A stretch of 64,000 bases of DNA from the NCBI RefSeq assembly GCF_039545035.1, contig NZ_BAABRO010000008.1, forward strand, positions 186,001-250,000. The letters run 5' to 3'. Position numbers and translations under genes: made by a program. The notes under the pieces are model-generated. The model was not told the DNA's origin. It did not search any database and saw nothing but the letters and a program-made list of their open reading frames with translations. Shown here piece by piece: positions 34,034 to 42,556 of this stretch. Source of the stretch: Novipirellula caenicola (GTDB lineage: Bacteria > Planctomycetota > Planctomycetia > Pirellulales > Pirellulaceae). Positions within the stretch are counted from its first letter, which is position 1. Every line of letters begins with the position of its first letter.

Positions 34034-35958
34034 AAACTGGCTCGCAATGGAAGGACTTGGCTTAACAATAGCGTGGCCAACAAACCCACGAGCGACAACA
34101 CCGCCAATAGGGGCGTCCAACTACGTAGCGATTCGCCTTCGGTCAGTCCGCCCATTTTGGTGAACACCCAAAACCCGCTGTCGTTCATCCAGCTGCCCAT
34201 CAGGGATCCGGCTCCCACGGCGGTCGCGACGTAGACCATGTTGAAATCGGGTTTCGCGTCGCCAATGATCGCGGACATCATTCCGGCGCCGATGATCATT
34301 GCCACGGTGCTGCTGCCTTGCGCAATTTTCAGTACTGCAGCGATTGTCCATCCCAGCACAAGCAGCGCCAGCCCTGCTCCGCCCTGATCTTGGAACGCTT
34401 GCTGGATCGTGTCGCTGATGTTCGTATCGGTCAGCATCGATCCAAACGCGCCGCCCGCGGCGGTGATCAGAATAATCACCCCACCGCTCATCAGCGATTC
34501 TTCGACATCCACGGCAAGATCACGCCAGCTTAATTGACGCACGACCTTTAGCGTCAACATCGCGCAGATTGCTGCCAACAACAACGCAAAGTTCGGGTTG
34601 CTCCATAACGACAATGATTCGGCGAGTTCACGATTGGGAGAATTCCATTGATGCGCTGCAATCAGATCGGGGAACGCGTCTTCAAGCAGGGCGCGGTTCA
34701 TCCGCCGGCGGTCGACCGGTTTCATTCGCAATTGATTTGCATTGATCTTTGACTTGGAAACGTCCGACAACGCGACCCCCAAAAAAGCTTCCTCAGCGTA
34801 CAGTTCTGGGTCAAGCAGTACTTCGTTGAGCACCGCCACCACTTCGCTCTTTGCAGCGTCACTAGAGGCGGGCTTTTTTAGCAGTGTCACCTCGTTTTCG
34901 TTCAACGCACTGCTTGCCATCACACGGCCCGCAGGCGAATTGGGCGTCGCAGCGGCGAGTTGGCCGGCCAATGCATCAAAGTCCTTGATGTCCGCAACAC
35001 TCAACATCGCACGGTCTTCGCGATCCGCCACGGTGGTGGCAAGCGTACCAGCACCAATCAACACGACTGGCAATATCACCGGCAGTAATGCGATCCAGAA
35101 CGAAGGCAATTGATTATCAAGCAGTGGTTGGTGTTTGTTTTCATTGGCGCCGAGTGGACGCATTTCGACAGGACTTTTGTTGTCGATCAAGATTGAGAAA
35201 ATCAAGCCAACAATCGCAGCCGGCAACGCGACCAAGGTGCCTACCAACATCATCATGCCAATGTCGACTCCGAGGATCGACGAGACCAACAGCGGACCTG
35301 GTGTGGGAGGAACCAACGTGTGGGTGATTGCACCGCCGGTGGCGATTGCCATCAGGTAACGAAGATAGTTTTTGTTGGTTCGACGATGCAGACTTCGAGC
35401 CAGCGGGACGAGCAAGTAAAAGACGGTGTCGAAAAACACCGGCACCGCGAGCACAAAGCCGCTGACCATCAAGCCGACTGACGCCTTCTTTTCTCCGGTG
35501 ATGTTGACGGCACTGCGGACGATGCGGTCGGCCGCTCCGCTGTCGAGCATACATTTGCCGATGATGGCTGCCATCGCGATCACGATACCGATGCTGCCGG
35601 CCGAACTGCCAAAGGCCGTGACAACCGCATCCATTCGAGCTCCCGCCGTTCCTCCTTGCGTCAGCCCCACCAACAAACTGACGATCAACGCCGAAACGAT
35701 CAACGCGAGAAACGCGTTCAGTTTCAGGGCGATGATCATCCCCAGCACACAAAAAATGCCAACCGCCAAAATCAGCACCGAGGTTTGATTCAGCGGATGG
35801 CTGGTGACGGTCACGTCCGCGGTAGTACCGGGGATCATTTCGGCAGCCAAAGCATCTGCGGATGCCGGGGCCGATTGAGCGATGACGCCGCTGGGGATGA
35901 CGCACAAGACGAGGGTAAGGAGCAATAAAACAAGAAAAAACGATCTGGGACGCATCAT
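34030..35958 (-). CDS. GntP-family permease with soluble insert
   Basis: 642 residues from the ATG at 35958, against ~450 for usual gluconate:H+ symporters. It adds a signal-like N-terminus and ~40-residue periplasmic stretch (SFFLVLLLLTLVLCVIPSGV). The GntP core is clear: FDTVFYLLVPLARSLHRRTN, TLVPPTPGPLLVSSILGVDI, ITAAGGAFGSMLTDTNI, GAGSLMGSWMNDSGFWVF. Between the two halves, ~140 mostly hydrophilic residues are inserted (~310-450; FDALAGQLAAATPNSP, NEVLLDPELYAEEA). By family it imports gluconate-like sugar acids. The insert could be regulatory. Confidence 0.88.
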   Translation of the reverse strand: MMRPRSFFLVLLLLTLVLCVIPSGVIAQSAPASADALAAEMIPGTTADVTVTSHPLNQTSVLILAVGIFCVLGMIIALKLNAFLALIVSALIVSLLVGLTQGGTAGARMDAVVTAFGSSAGSIGIVIAMAAIIGKCMLDSGAADRIVRSAVNITGEKKASVGLMVSGFVLAVPVFFDTVFYLLVPLARSLHRRTNKNYLRYLMAIATGGAITHTLVPPTPGPLLVSSILGVDIGMMMLVGTLVALPAAIVGLIFSILIDNKSPVEMRPLGANENKHQPLLDNQLPSFWIALLPVILPVVLIGAGTLATTVADREDRAMLSVADIKDFDALAGQLAAATPNSPAGRVMASSALNENEVTLLKKPASSDAAKSEVVAVLNEVLLDPELYAEEAFLGVALSDVSKSKINANQLRMKPVDRRRMNRALLEDAFPDLIAAHQWNSPNRELAESLSLWSNPNFALLLAAICAMLTLKVVRQLSWRDLAVDVEESLMSGGVIILITAAGGAFGSMLTDTNISDTIQQAFQDQGGAGLALLVLGWTIAAVLKIAQGSSTVAMIIGAGMMSAIIGDAKPDFNMVYVATAVGAGSLMGSWMNDSGFWVFTKMGGLTEGESLRSWTPLLAVLSLVGLLATLLLSQVLPLRASL

Positions 35959-36202
35959 GCGGTGGCCGTAAAGAAAGAGGGGGATGAGGTGGGGAGGGAG
36001 CAAATCAACCGCCAATTCTAAACACTTTCTCAACGGCCGTGGTGGGGGGAGGTGGGGATGTCAAACAGGATGCAAGGAATCGCGGGGCTTTGGGCGATCG
36101 GAACGGCGACGCTGTAGCCGCCTCGTCAAAACGTCCTTCGGCGCTTTATGATGGCGGCCTTAGCGAACGTTTTTGAAACCCGCAATCGACGAAGTGAAAC
36201 CG

Positions 36203-37627
36203 ATGACCCAGTACCGCACCGAACATGATTCCATGGGCGACGTTCAAGTGCCCGCCGAGGCTTATTACGGAGCCCAAACTCAGCGAGCTGTTGAAAACTT
36301 TCCGATCAGCGGTTGGGAATTGATGCCGTCAATGATCTCGGCGATGGGATTGGTCAAATTTGCCTGTGGCGTCGCGAATCGCGATCTGCAGAAATTGACT
36401 GGATCCGGCAAAAATCCGCTGACGGACGCTCAAGTCGAAGCAATGCTGCAAGCGGCCCAAGAAGTCGCCGACGGCAAGCTTGCCGACCAGTTCCCGATCG
36501 ATGTTTTCCAAACAGGCTCGGGAACCAGCAGCAACATGAATATCAACGAGGTGATCAGCAATCGTGCGATCGAGATCGCTGGCGGTGATCGCTTGGGACT
36601 GGAAAAGCCGATTCATCCCAACGACCATGTGAACATGGGGCAGAGTACCAACGATACCTTCCCGACAGCGATTCATGTGGCCACGGCGATTCAAATCCAA
36701 ACCAAGCTGCTGCCAGCGCTTCGCAAAATGCACGCGTCGCTGGCTGACAAGGCGAAACAGTGGGACAAGATCATCAAGATCGGACGCACTCACTTGATGG
36801 ACGCGACGCCGCTGCGGTTAGGCCAAGAATTTGGTGGGTTTGCCCGGCAACTCGAATTGTCGATTTCGCGAGCCGAGGCCGCTCGGGATGCGGTTTTGGA
36901 GTTGGCTGTCGGTGGTACCGCCGTGGGCAGCGGCATCAACACGCACCCTGAATTTGGTGCTCGTGTTGCCAAAGAACTGGCCAACAAAACCGGGATTGCG
37001 TTTGTCGAAGCGGCGAATCATTTCGAAGCCAATGCAACGCGAGACGCGTTGGTGCAATCGCACGGAGAACTTAAATGTGTCGCACAGACATTGTTTAACG
37101 TTTCCAACAGCATTCGATGGCTCGGCAGCGGTCCGCGTTGTGGTTTCTTTGAAATTCAATTGCCAAGCCGCCAACCGGGCAGCTCGATCATGCCTGGCAA
37201 GGTCAACCCGGTGATGTGCGAATCGATGATGCAGTTGACCGCTCGTGTGATGGGCAACGACACCTGCATCACCGTTAGCGGTGCGGCGGGAGGAAATTTC
37301 CAGCTGAACATCATGATGCCCGTGATGGGGCATACGATTCTCGAGTCGATTCACTTGTTATCAAACGGTTGCGATGCGTTTGTCGAATTTTGTCTCGAGG
37401 GAATGGAGGCAAACGAGCAGGCGTGTGAAGCATCGGTCGAAAAAAGCTTGTCGATGTGCACCAGTCTGAATCCGCTGATCGGTTACGAGCAAGCTGCGAA
37501 ATTGGCCAAGGAGGCGTTTGCATCGGGACAAACGATTCGCGAACTGTGTCGTGAAAAGGGAATTTTGCCCGAGGACACCCTCACCGAAGCACTTGATCCT
37601 TGGAAAATGACCGAGCCCCAGGCGTGA
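36203..37627 (+). CDS. fumC: Fumarate hydratase, class II
   Basis: 474 residues from the ATG at 36203. Signature GSSIMPGKVNPVMCES, the upstream TGSGTSSNMNINEVI, HPNDHVNMGQSTNDTFPTA and GRTHLMDATPL mark the class II fumarase of the aspartase/fumarase superfamily. It interconverts fumarate and malate in the citric acid cycle; the iron-free class. FumC is favoured over aspartase by the NMGQSTND / SSIMPGKVNP context. Single gene followed by an ABC exporter pair 66 bases on. Confidence 0.95.
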   Translation: MTQYRTEHDSMGDVQVPAEAYYGAQTQRAVENFPISGWELMPSMISAMGLVKFACGVANRDLQKLTGSGKNPLTDAQVEAMLQAAQEVADGKLADQFPIDVFQTGSGTSSNMNINEVISNRAIEIAGGDRLGLEKPIHPNDHVNMGQSTNDTFPTAIHVATAIQIQTKLLPALRKMHASLADKAKQWDKIIKIGRTHLMDATPLRLGQEFGGFARQLELSISRAEAARDAVLELAVGGTAVGSGINTHPEFGARVAKELANKTGIAFVEAANHFEANATRDALVQSHGELKCVAQTLFNVSNSIRWLGSGPRCGFFEIQLPSRQPGSSIMPGKVNPVMCESMMQLTARVMGNDTCITVSGAAGGNFQLNIMMPVMGHTILESIHLLSNGCDAFVEFCLEGMEANEQACEASVEKSLSMCTSLNPLIGYEQAAKLAKEAFASGQTIRELCREKGILPEDTLTEALDPWKMTEPQA

Positions 37628-37693
37628 TCGTTCATTTGGTATCCTGGTGAAACGAAACGCCTTTTCCAAACCTCTGCTGCGGTCGACATTCGA

Positions 37694-38434
37694 ATGCTTC
37701 AAGTCCGTTCGCTCGTTAAAACTTTTTCGCTCGACGACGGCGAAGTCCGCGCGGTGGACGACTTGTCGCTGACGGTGCCGCAGGAAGAGGTGTATGGATT
37801 GTTGGGCCCCAACGGAGCGGGAAAGACAACCACGCTGCGAATTATTCTCGGGTTGCTTGAACCCGACAGCGGCTACACGGCGGTCGACGGGATTCATACC
37901 ACGGTCGATCCTATCGCAGTCAAGTCGCGATTGGGATTTGTGTCATCCAACGATGGCGTTTATCCGTGGCTGAGTGTTCGCGAGATGTTGTTGTATTTCG
38001 GCGATCTGTATGGCGTCGATCCTGATCTTGCAGCGACCCGCGCCGAAGAGCTGTCAAAGCTGATGGGAATCGAGCATTTGCTCGATCGACGGGCTGGGAC
38101 GCTCAGCACCGGTCAACGCCAACGCGTGACGCTCGTGCGCGGTTTGATTCACGATCCGCCGGTGATGTTGTTGGACGAACCGACGCGTGGTTTGGACGTC
38201 GTCGGCGTGCAAACGATTTTTGAATACATCGGTCATTTGCGGCAAGCCGGAAAGGCCGTGGTGGTGTGCACGCACCGACTCGATGAAGCCGAGCGATTGT
38301 GTGATCGATTTGGCTTGTTGCATCAAGGCCGATTGGAATACGAAGGCGACATGAGTGAACTGCGGCAAGCCACCGGTCGCGAACACCTTGTTGATATGTT
38401 TGTCGACTTGATGAACGGCGAGGCGGCAGCATGA
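37694..38434 (+). CDS. ABC transporter ATPase, NatA-like
   Basis: 246 residues. Walker A GPNGAGKTTTLR (~39-50), signature LSTGQRQRVTLVRGL, Walker B VMLLDEPTRGLDVVG and switch His VVCTHRLDEAERL. Of the NatA / ABC-2 exporter ATPase type. The last four bases (ATGA) overlap the permease start, so the two act as one unit. Confidence 0.94.
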   Translation: MLQVRSLVKTFSLDDGEVRAVDDLSLTVPQEEVYGLLGPNGAGKTTTLRIILGLLEPDSGYTAVDGIHTTVDPIAVKSRLGFVSSNDGVYPWLSVREMLLYFGDLYGVDPDLAATRAEELSKLMGIEHLLDRRAGTLSTGQRQRVTLVRGLIHDPPVMLLDEPTRGLDVVGVQTIFEYIGHLRQAGKAVVVCTHRLDEAERLCDRFGLLHQGRLEYEGDMSELRQATGREHLVDMFVDLMNGEAAA

Positions 38435-40530
38435 GCGGACACGTGATGAAAGGGCGAATCTTACGGCTCTGTCAAAAAGAACTGCGGGAAACGATCCGTG
38501 ATCGACGGACTGTGATGACGTTGTTGATCATGCCGCTGTTGTTGTATCCGCTGTTGAGCATGGCGCTGAATCGTTTTTTGTTGACCTCCGGCGCCCGGCC
38601 CACCAACGTCTACTTGGTCGGAGTGGCAAGCGAACGCGAAGGCGAACTGCTGCGTTCTTATTTGGATGATCCCCAGAGTGCGCCGCCCGATTCGGTCGCA
38701 AAATCGAGCGGCGGAGGGATTGCCGAATTCGATATTCGTTTGAGCGAAGACATTGATCCGGTCGATGCACTGCACGCCAACCAGATCGATCTGGCTGTCA
38801 AAATCAAGTTTGAAGACCCACCGCAAGTCATCATCACGGCGTTTCGAGGTGATGGCGGCAGCCAGAACGCGCGTCGCATCTTGGTGGAACGTTTGCAGTG
38901 GTTGCGATCCAATTTTGCCCAGCATGTCGCCAAGATGTTGGCGCCCGATTACCGGCCACCGGCGGACATTGTCGTGGACGAAATCGGCCAAGAGGACGAG
39001 CTGCCGCTGTTGGCCACGATCGTGCCATTGGTGTTGGTGTTGATGACGATCACCGGAGCGGTCTATCCCGCTATCGACTTGACCGCCGGAGAACGTGAAC
39101 GCGGCACGATGGAATCGTTGATGGCATCTCCGGTGCCGCGATTTTACGTGCTGTTCGCCAAGTACATCGCGGTCGTGATCGTGGCGTTGTTGACGGCGAT
39201 GATCAATTTGTTGGCGATGTTCACGACGCTTTGGGTGTCCGGAATGATGCGGTTTTTAACCGGCGACGACGCTTTTCCGCTGATTGCCGTGCTGCAAATT
39301 TTGGGGTTGTTGGTGCTGTTTAGCGGTTTCTTTTCGGCACTGCTGTTGTGTTTGACGAGTTTTGCGAAATCGTTCAAAGAGGCCCAGGCGTATTTGATTC
39401 CGGTGATGCTGCTGGCGCTTGCACCAGGGATGTTGTCGCTAATGCCAGGCGTCGAGTTGAGTGGTCCTTTGGCGATCGCGCCGCTGATCAGCATCGTGCT
39501 GCTCGCTCGCGATCTGCTTGCTGGCGTGTTCCATCCGGTCGGTGCGTTGGCGGCCATTGTCAGCACGATTGGTTACGCCTCGGCTGCGTTGGCGGTGGCA
39601 TCCCGATTGTTCGGTACCGACGCGGTGACGCGAACGAGCGAACAGTCGATTGGATCGTTCTTTCATCGGCCTCCGAAAGTGACGCCAGTTCCGAGTGTCG
39701 AGTCGGCGGCGTTGATGTTGTCGTTGTTGGTGCCGATCTATTTTGTCGGTTCCAACGGATTGATGCGGTTCTTGCAAACCTTTGGTGATTCGGTTTCGTT
39801 GTCGGCTACGTTTTGGTTGAACATCCTGACGCTATTGTTGACGTTTGGATTGGTGCCGTTGGCGGCCACGTACTTGGGACGCCATCGATTCCGCAGCACG
39901 TTTCGTTTGCAGAGGCCACCGCTGCTCAGTTTTGTCGGTGTCGTGCTGATCGGCATGGGAGCTTGGACGCTTGCCCACGAGGCGTTTGTGGTCGCCGAAG
40001 CGATTGGAATCGGTGGGCTCAGTGAAGAACGGATCGAACAGGCGTTGGGGCAATTGGCGGCCTGGAAACAAGTTCCACCGTGGCTGTTGCTATTGACGTT
40101 TGCAGTCGCTCCGGCGGTGATCGAAGAGTTGTGTTTTCGTGGATTCTTGTTCTCGGCGTTCTTGCGAGTGATGTCACCGGCACGCACGATACTGTTGACG
40201 GCGGTCTTGTTTGGTTTGTTCCATGTGTTTACCGGCAACGCCCTGCTGATCGAACGCTTTATCCCGACGACGCTACTTGGAGTCATCTTGGGCTGGATCG
40301 CGTATCGCACGGGTAGTGTGCTGCCTGGCATGTTGATGCATCTGGTGCATAACGGGTTATTGGAAATGGTGGGCCGTTATCACGAGCACTTCCAGTTTTT
40401 CGGAAGTGACTTGGACGATCAAGCTCATTTGCCGGTGATGTGGTTGATCGGCGCTAGCGCGATCGCATTGGTGGGAGCGGGGATCGTGTGGGCAAGCACT
40501 CGAGATACGGAAGTGGTTCATAGCAAGTAG
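38431..40530 (+). CDS. NatB-like permease fused to CPBP protease
   Basis: 699 residues. The first ~430 form an ABC-2 permease: one helix at ~25-45, a large extracytoplasmic domain (~45-180), then helices with the AGERERGTMESLMASPVPR signature and more. Residues ~460-690 are a CPBP (CAAX-type) membrane protease: glutamate pair in AVIEELCFRGFLFSAFLR, GLFHVF and a third motif HLVHNGLLE. ABC-2/CPBP fusions occur in planctomycetes; the exported substrate (Na+ or a peptide) is unknown. The protease could process the exported peptide. Confidence 0.9.
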   Translation: MSGHVMKGRILRLCQKELRETIRDRRTVMTLLIMPLLLYPLLSMALNRFLLTSGARPTNVYLVGVASEREGELLRSYLDDPQSAPPDSVAKSSGGGIAEFDIRLSEDIDPVDALHANQIDLAVKIKFEDPPQVIITAFRGDGGSQNARRILVERLQWLRSNFAQHVAKMLAPDYRPPADIVVDEIGQEDELPLLATIVPLVLVLMTITGAVYPAIDLTAGERERGTMESLMASPVPRFYVLFAKYIAVVIVALLTAMINLLAMFTTLWVSGMMRFLTGDDAFPLIAVLQILGLLVLFSGFFSALLLCLTSFAKSFKEAQAYLIPVMLLALAPGMLSLMPGVELSGPLAIAPLISIVLLARDLLAGVFHPVGALAAIVSTIGYASAALAVASRLFGTDAVTRTSEQSIGSFFHRPPKVTPVPSVESAALMLSLLVPIYFVGSNGLMRFLQTFGDSVSLSATFWLNILTLLLTFGLVPLAATYLGRHRFRSTFRLQRPPLLSFVGVVLIGMGAWTLAHEAFVVAEAIGIGGLSEERIEQALGQLAAWKQVPPWLLLLTFAVAPAVIEELCFRGFLFSAFLRVMSPARTILLTAVLFGLFHVFTGNALLIERFIPTTLLGVILGWIAYRTGSVLPGMLMHLVHNGLLEMVGRYHEHFQFFGSDLDDQAHLPVMWLIGASAIALVGAGIVWASTRDTEVVHSK

Positions 40531-40556
40531 GGCGTATGAATTTCACGGTCACTTTT

Positions 40557-41084
40557 GCATCGATGATTGATTGCGACGCACGCTGACGGCTTGGAAAGCC
40601 GAGCGACGATGGAGTGAACCGGCAGTGGAGCTACCGTTACTTTCGCATCGATGATTGACTGTGACGCACGCTAACGGCTTGGAAAGCCGAGCGACTATGG
40701 AGTGAACCGGCAGTGGAGCTACCGTTACTTTCGCATCGATGATCGATTGTGACGCACGCTGACGGCTTGGAAAGCCGAGCGACGATGATGTGAATCGGCA
40801 GTGGGTTTACCGTCGCTTTCGCATCGATGATTGATTGCGACGCACGCTAACGGCTTGGAAAGCCGAGCGACGATGGAGTGAATCGGCAGTGGAGCTACCG
40901 TTACTTTCGCATCGATGATTGATTGTGACGCACGCTAACGGCTTGGAAAGCCGAGCGACAATGGAGTGAATCGGCAGTGGAGCTACCGTTACTTTCGCAT
41001 CGATGATTGATTTTGATGCACGCTGACGGTTTGGAAAGCCGAGCGACAATGGAGTGAATCGGCAGTGGATTCGGCGTCGCTTTG
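40557..41084. repeat. 88-bp tandem repeat array, six units
   Basis: GCATCGATGA recurs at 40557, 40645, 40733, 40821, 40909 and 40997, exactly 88 bp apart, and a degenerate seventh start follows at 41085. Each unit has a hairpin CGGCTT-GGA-AAGCCG; in the last unit CGGTTT keeps pairing by a G-U pair. The 611-base gap between convergent ABC/CPBP and glycerate kinase genes is nearly all array. Non-coding, although repeated open frames appear on the minus strand. Confidence 0.93.
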
Positions 41085-41141
41085 AGCGGCTTGCGCCGGC
41101 CTGCTTGCTGCGAAACGCTTTGATCGCGGAGCGATCAGCGA

Positions 41142-42500
41142 CTAGGGTTTGATCACGCCGACGCGGATGTCGCATACGTTGGTGCCGGTGGGGCCGCACA
41201 GGATCAGGCCATCGGTTTGTTTGAAAAAGTGATAGGCATCGTTGCGTCGCAAGAAGTCCGCGATGTCGAGTTGTTTTTCGCAGGCGATTTGATGCACACT
41301 CGCGTCGAGGATTGCACCGGCGGCATCGGTGGGGCCGTCTTCGCCATCGGTGCCGCCTGAGAGCACCGCAATTCGATTCCACTCGTCATCACTCAGGCCG
41401 CAGTCGAGTAGGTATTGATAGGCGGCAAGCACGAGTTGCTGATTGCGGCCGCCGAGTCCTCGGATCTCTGCGGGAGCGAGCGTGACGACGGGCTCGCCGC
41501 CGGTGATCAAACAATTCGATCGATGATCGTCGCCGCTGCGGAGCATTGCGACCAGCATCCTGGCGAATTCGCATCCGACCTGTTCGGCCGACGGCTCGCA
41601 GGCGGTTGCCGAATGCATGATGTGGTTGTAACCAAGCCGTTCGGCAACGATTCCCGCCTCATCAACCGCCAAGGCATTGTTTCCGATGATGCAAGTCGTG
41701 GCGATGGTCGTGGGCTTTACCGCCGTGGCGGGAGCCGATTTCAAGGCGTCGTAAACGGACGCGGGCAATTTTTGCTGAGGGTCAAATTTCGCCAGCACTT
41801 CGAGTGCGTCGGTTTTGCTAGAGGTGTCTTCGATGGTCGGGCCCGAAGCGATCAAATCGACGGGGTCACCCAGCACGTCGGACAAAATCAACGTGATCAG
41901 CTGGCCGGCGCGGCAGGCACGCAACAAACCGCCTCCTTTGACCGCGCTAAGGTGTTTACGAACGGTGTTTAGTTCGGTGATGTCCGCACCGCTGCCGCTC
42001 AAATGCCGAATCACTGCGAGTTTATCCTCTAGCGTGATGCCGGGGACCGGCGCGGGCAATAGTGCACTGCCGCCGCCGGAGATCAACGCGATGCAGAGAT
42101 CACGCGAGGTCGCCTCACCAACAAGCCGCAGGATTTGTTTGGTGCCCTCGACGCCTTCCGCGGTCGGTTCATTGACTCCGGCTGGCCGAGCGGGATGAAC
42201 ATGAATGTGACGAAGCACTTCGGATCCCTCTGCGGGAACGGTGCCTTCGGGTACATTGATCCAACCTTCGATCGGCAATCGATCGCCCACCGCTGCGACC
42301 AGCCCGGTTGCCATCGCGGTGGCCGCTTTGCCAGCGCCGACAACCAGAATGCGGTCGAAATCCGCGAGCGGAAAAAAATGATCTGCGACGCAGAGTTGAT
42401 CCGCTTCGACTTGGATCTGAGAAAGGACTCGTTCGTGGGCACGAACCGAATCGACGCCGGCGTTCCAGATTGAAAGAGCATCTTGGCGTGGGCTTGGCAT
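41142..42500 (-). CDS. Glycerate 2-kinase (GckA/TtuD type, DUF4147)
   Basis: 452 residues from the ATG at 42500, which has GGGAGAC about nine bases upstream; an ATG at 42524 is also possible. N-terminal DUF4147 domain (ILVVGAGKAATAMATGL, CIALISGGGSALLPAPVPGI, TVRKHLSAVKGGGLLRAC, LILSDVLGDPVDLIASGPT) and C-terminal MOFRL domain (NCLITGGEPVVTL, GLGGRNQQLVLAA, SGGTDGEDGPTDAAGA, CGPTGTNVCDIRVGVI). It phosphorylates glycerate to 2-phosphoglycerate. Head-to-head with the helicase gene. Confidence 0.92.
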   Translation of the reverse strand: MPSPRQDALSIWNAGVDSVRAHERVLSQIQVEADQLCVADHFFPLADFDRILVVGAGKAATAMATGLVAAVGDRLPIEGWINVPEGTVPAEGSEVLRHIHVHPARPAGVNEPTAEGVEGTKQILRLVGEATSRDLCIALISGGGSALLPAPVPGITLEDKLAVIRHLSGSGADITELNTVRKHLSAVKGGGLLRACRAGQLITLILSDVLGDPVDLIASGPTIEDTSSKTDALEVLAKFDPQQKLPASVYDALKSAPATAVKPTTIATTCIIGNNALAVDEAGIVAERLGYNHIMHSATACEPSAEQVGCEFARMLVAMLRSGDDHRSNCLITGGEPVVTLAPAEIRGLGGRNQQLVLAAYQYLLDCGLSDDEWNRIAVLSGGTDGEDGPTDAAGAILDASVHQIACEKQLDIADFLRRNDAYHFFKQTDGLILCGPTGTNVCDIRVGVIKP

Positions 42501-42556
42501 CGTTTCTTGTCTCCCTAGGTCCATTGTTCTGCGATGACTGTTACAACTTGTAGACT

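Noticed and set aside
40807-41382. Minus-strand open frame of 191 codons across the 88-bp array
   Set aside because: 88 is not a multiple of three; the peptide repeats only because the DNA does, and the frame overlaps the 3' end of the glycerate kinase gene.
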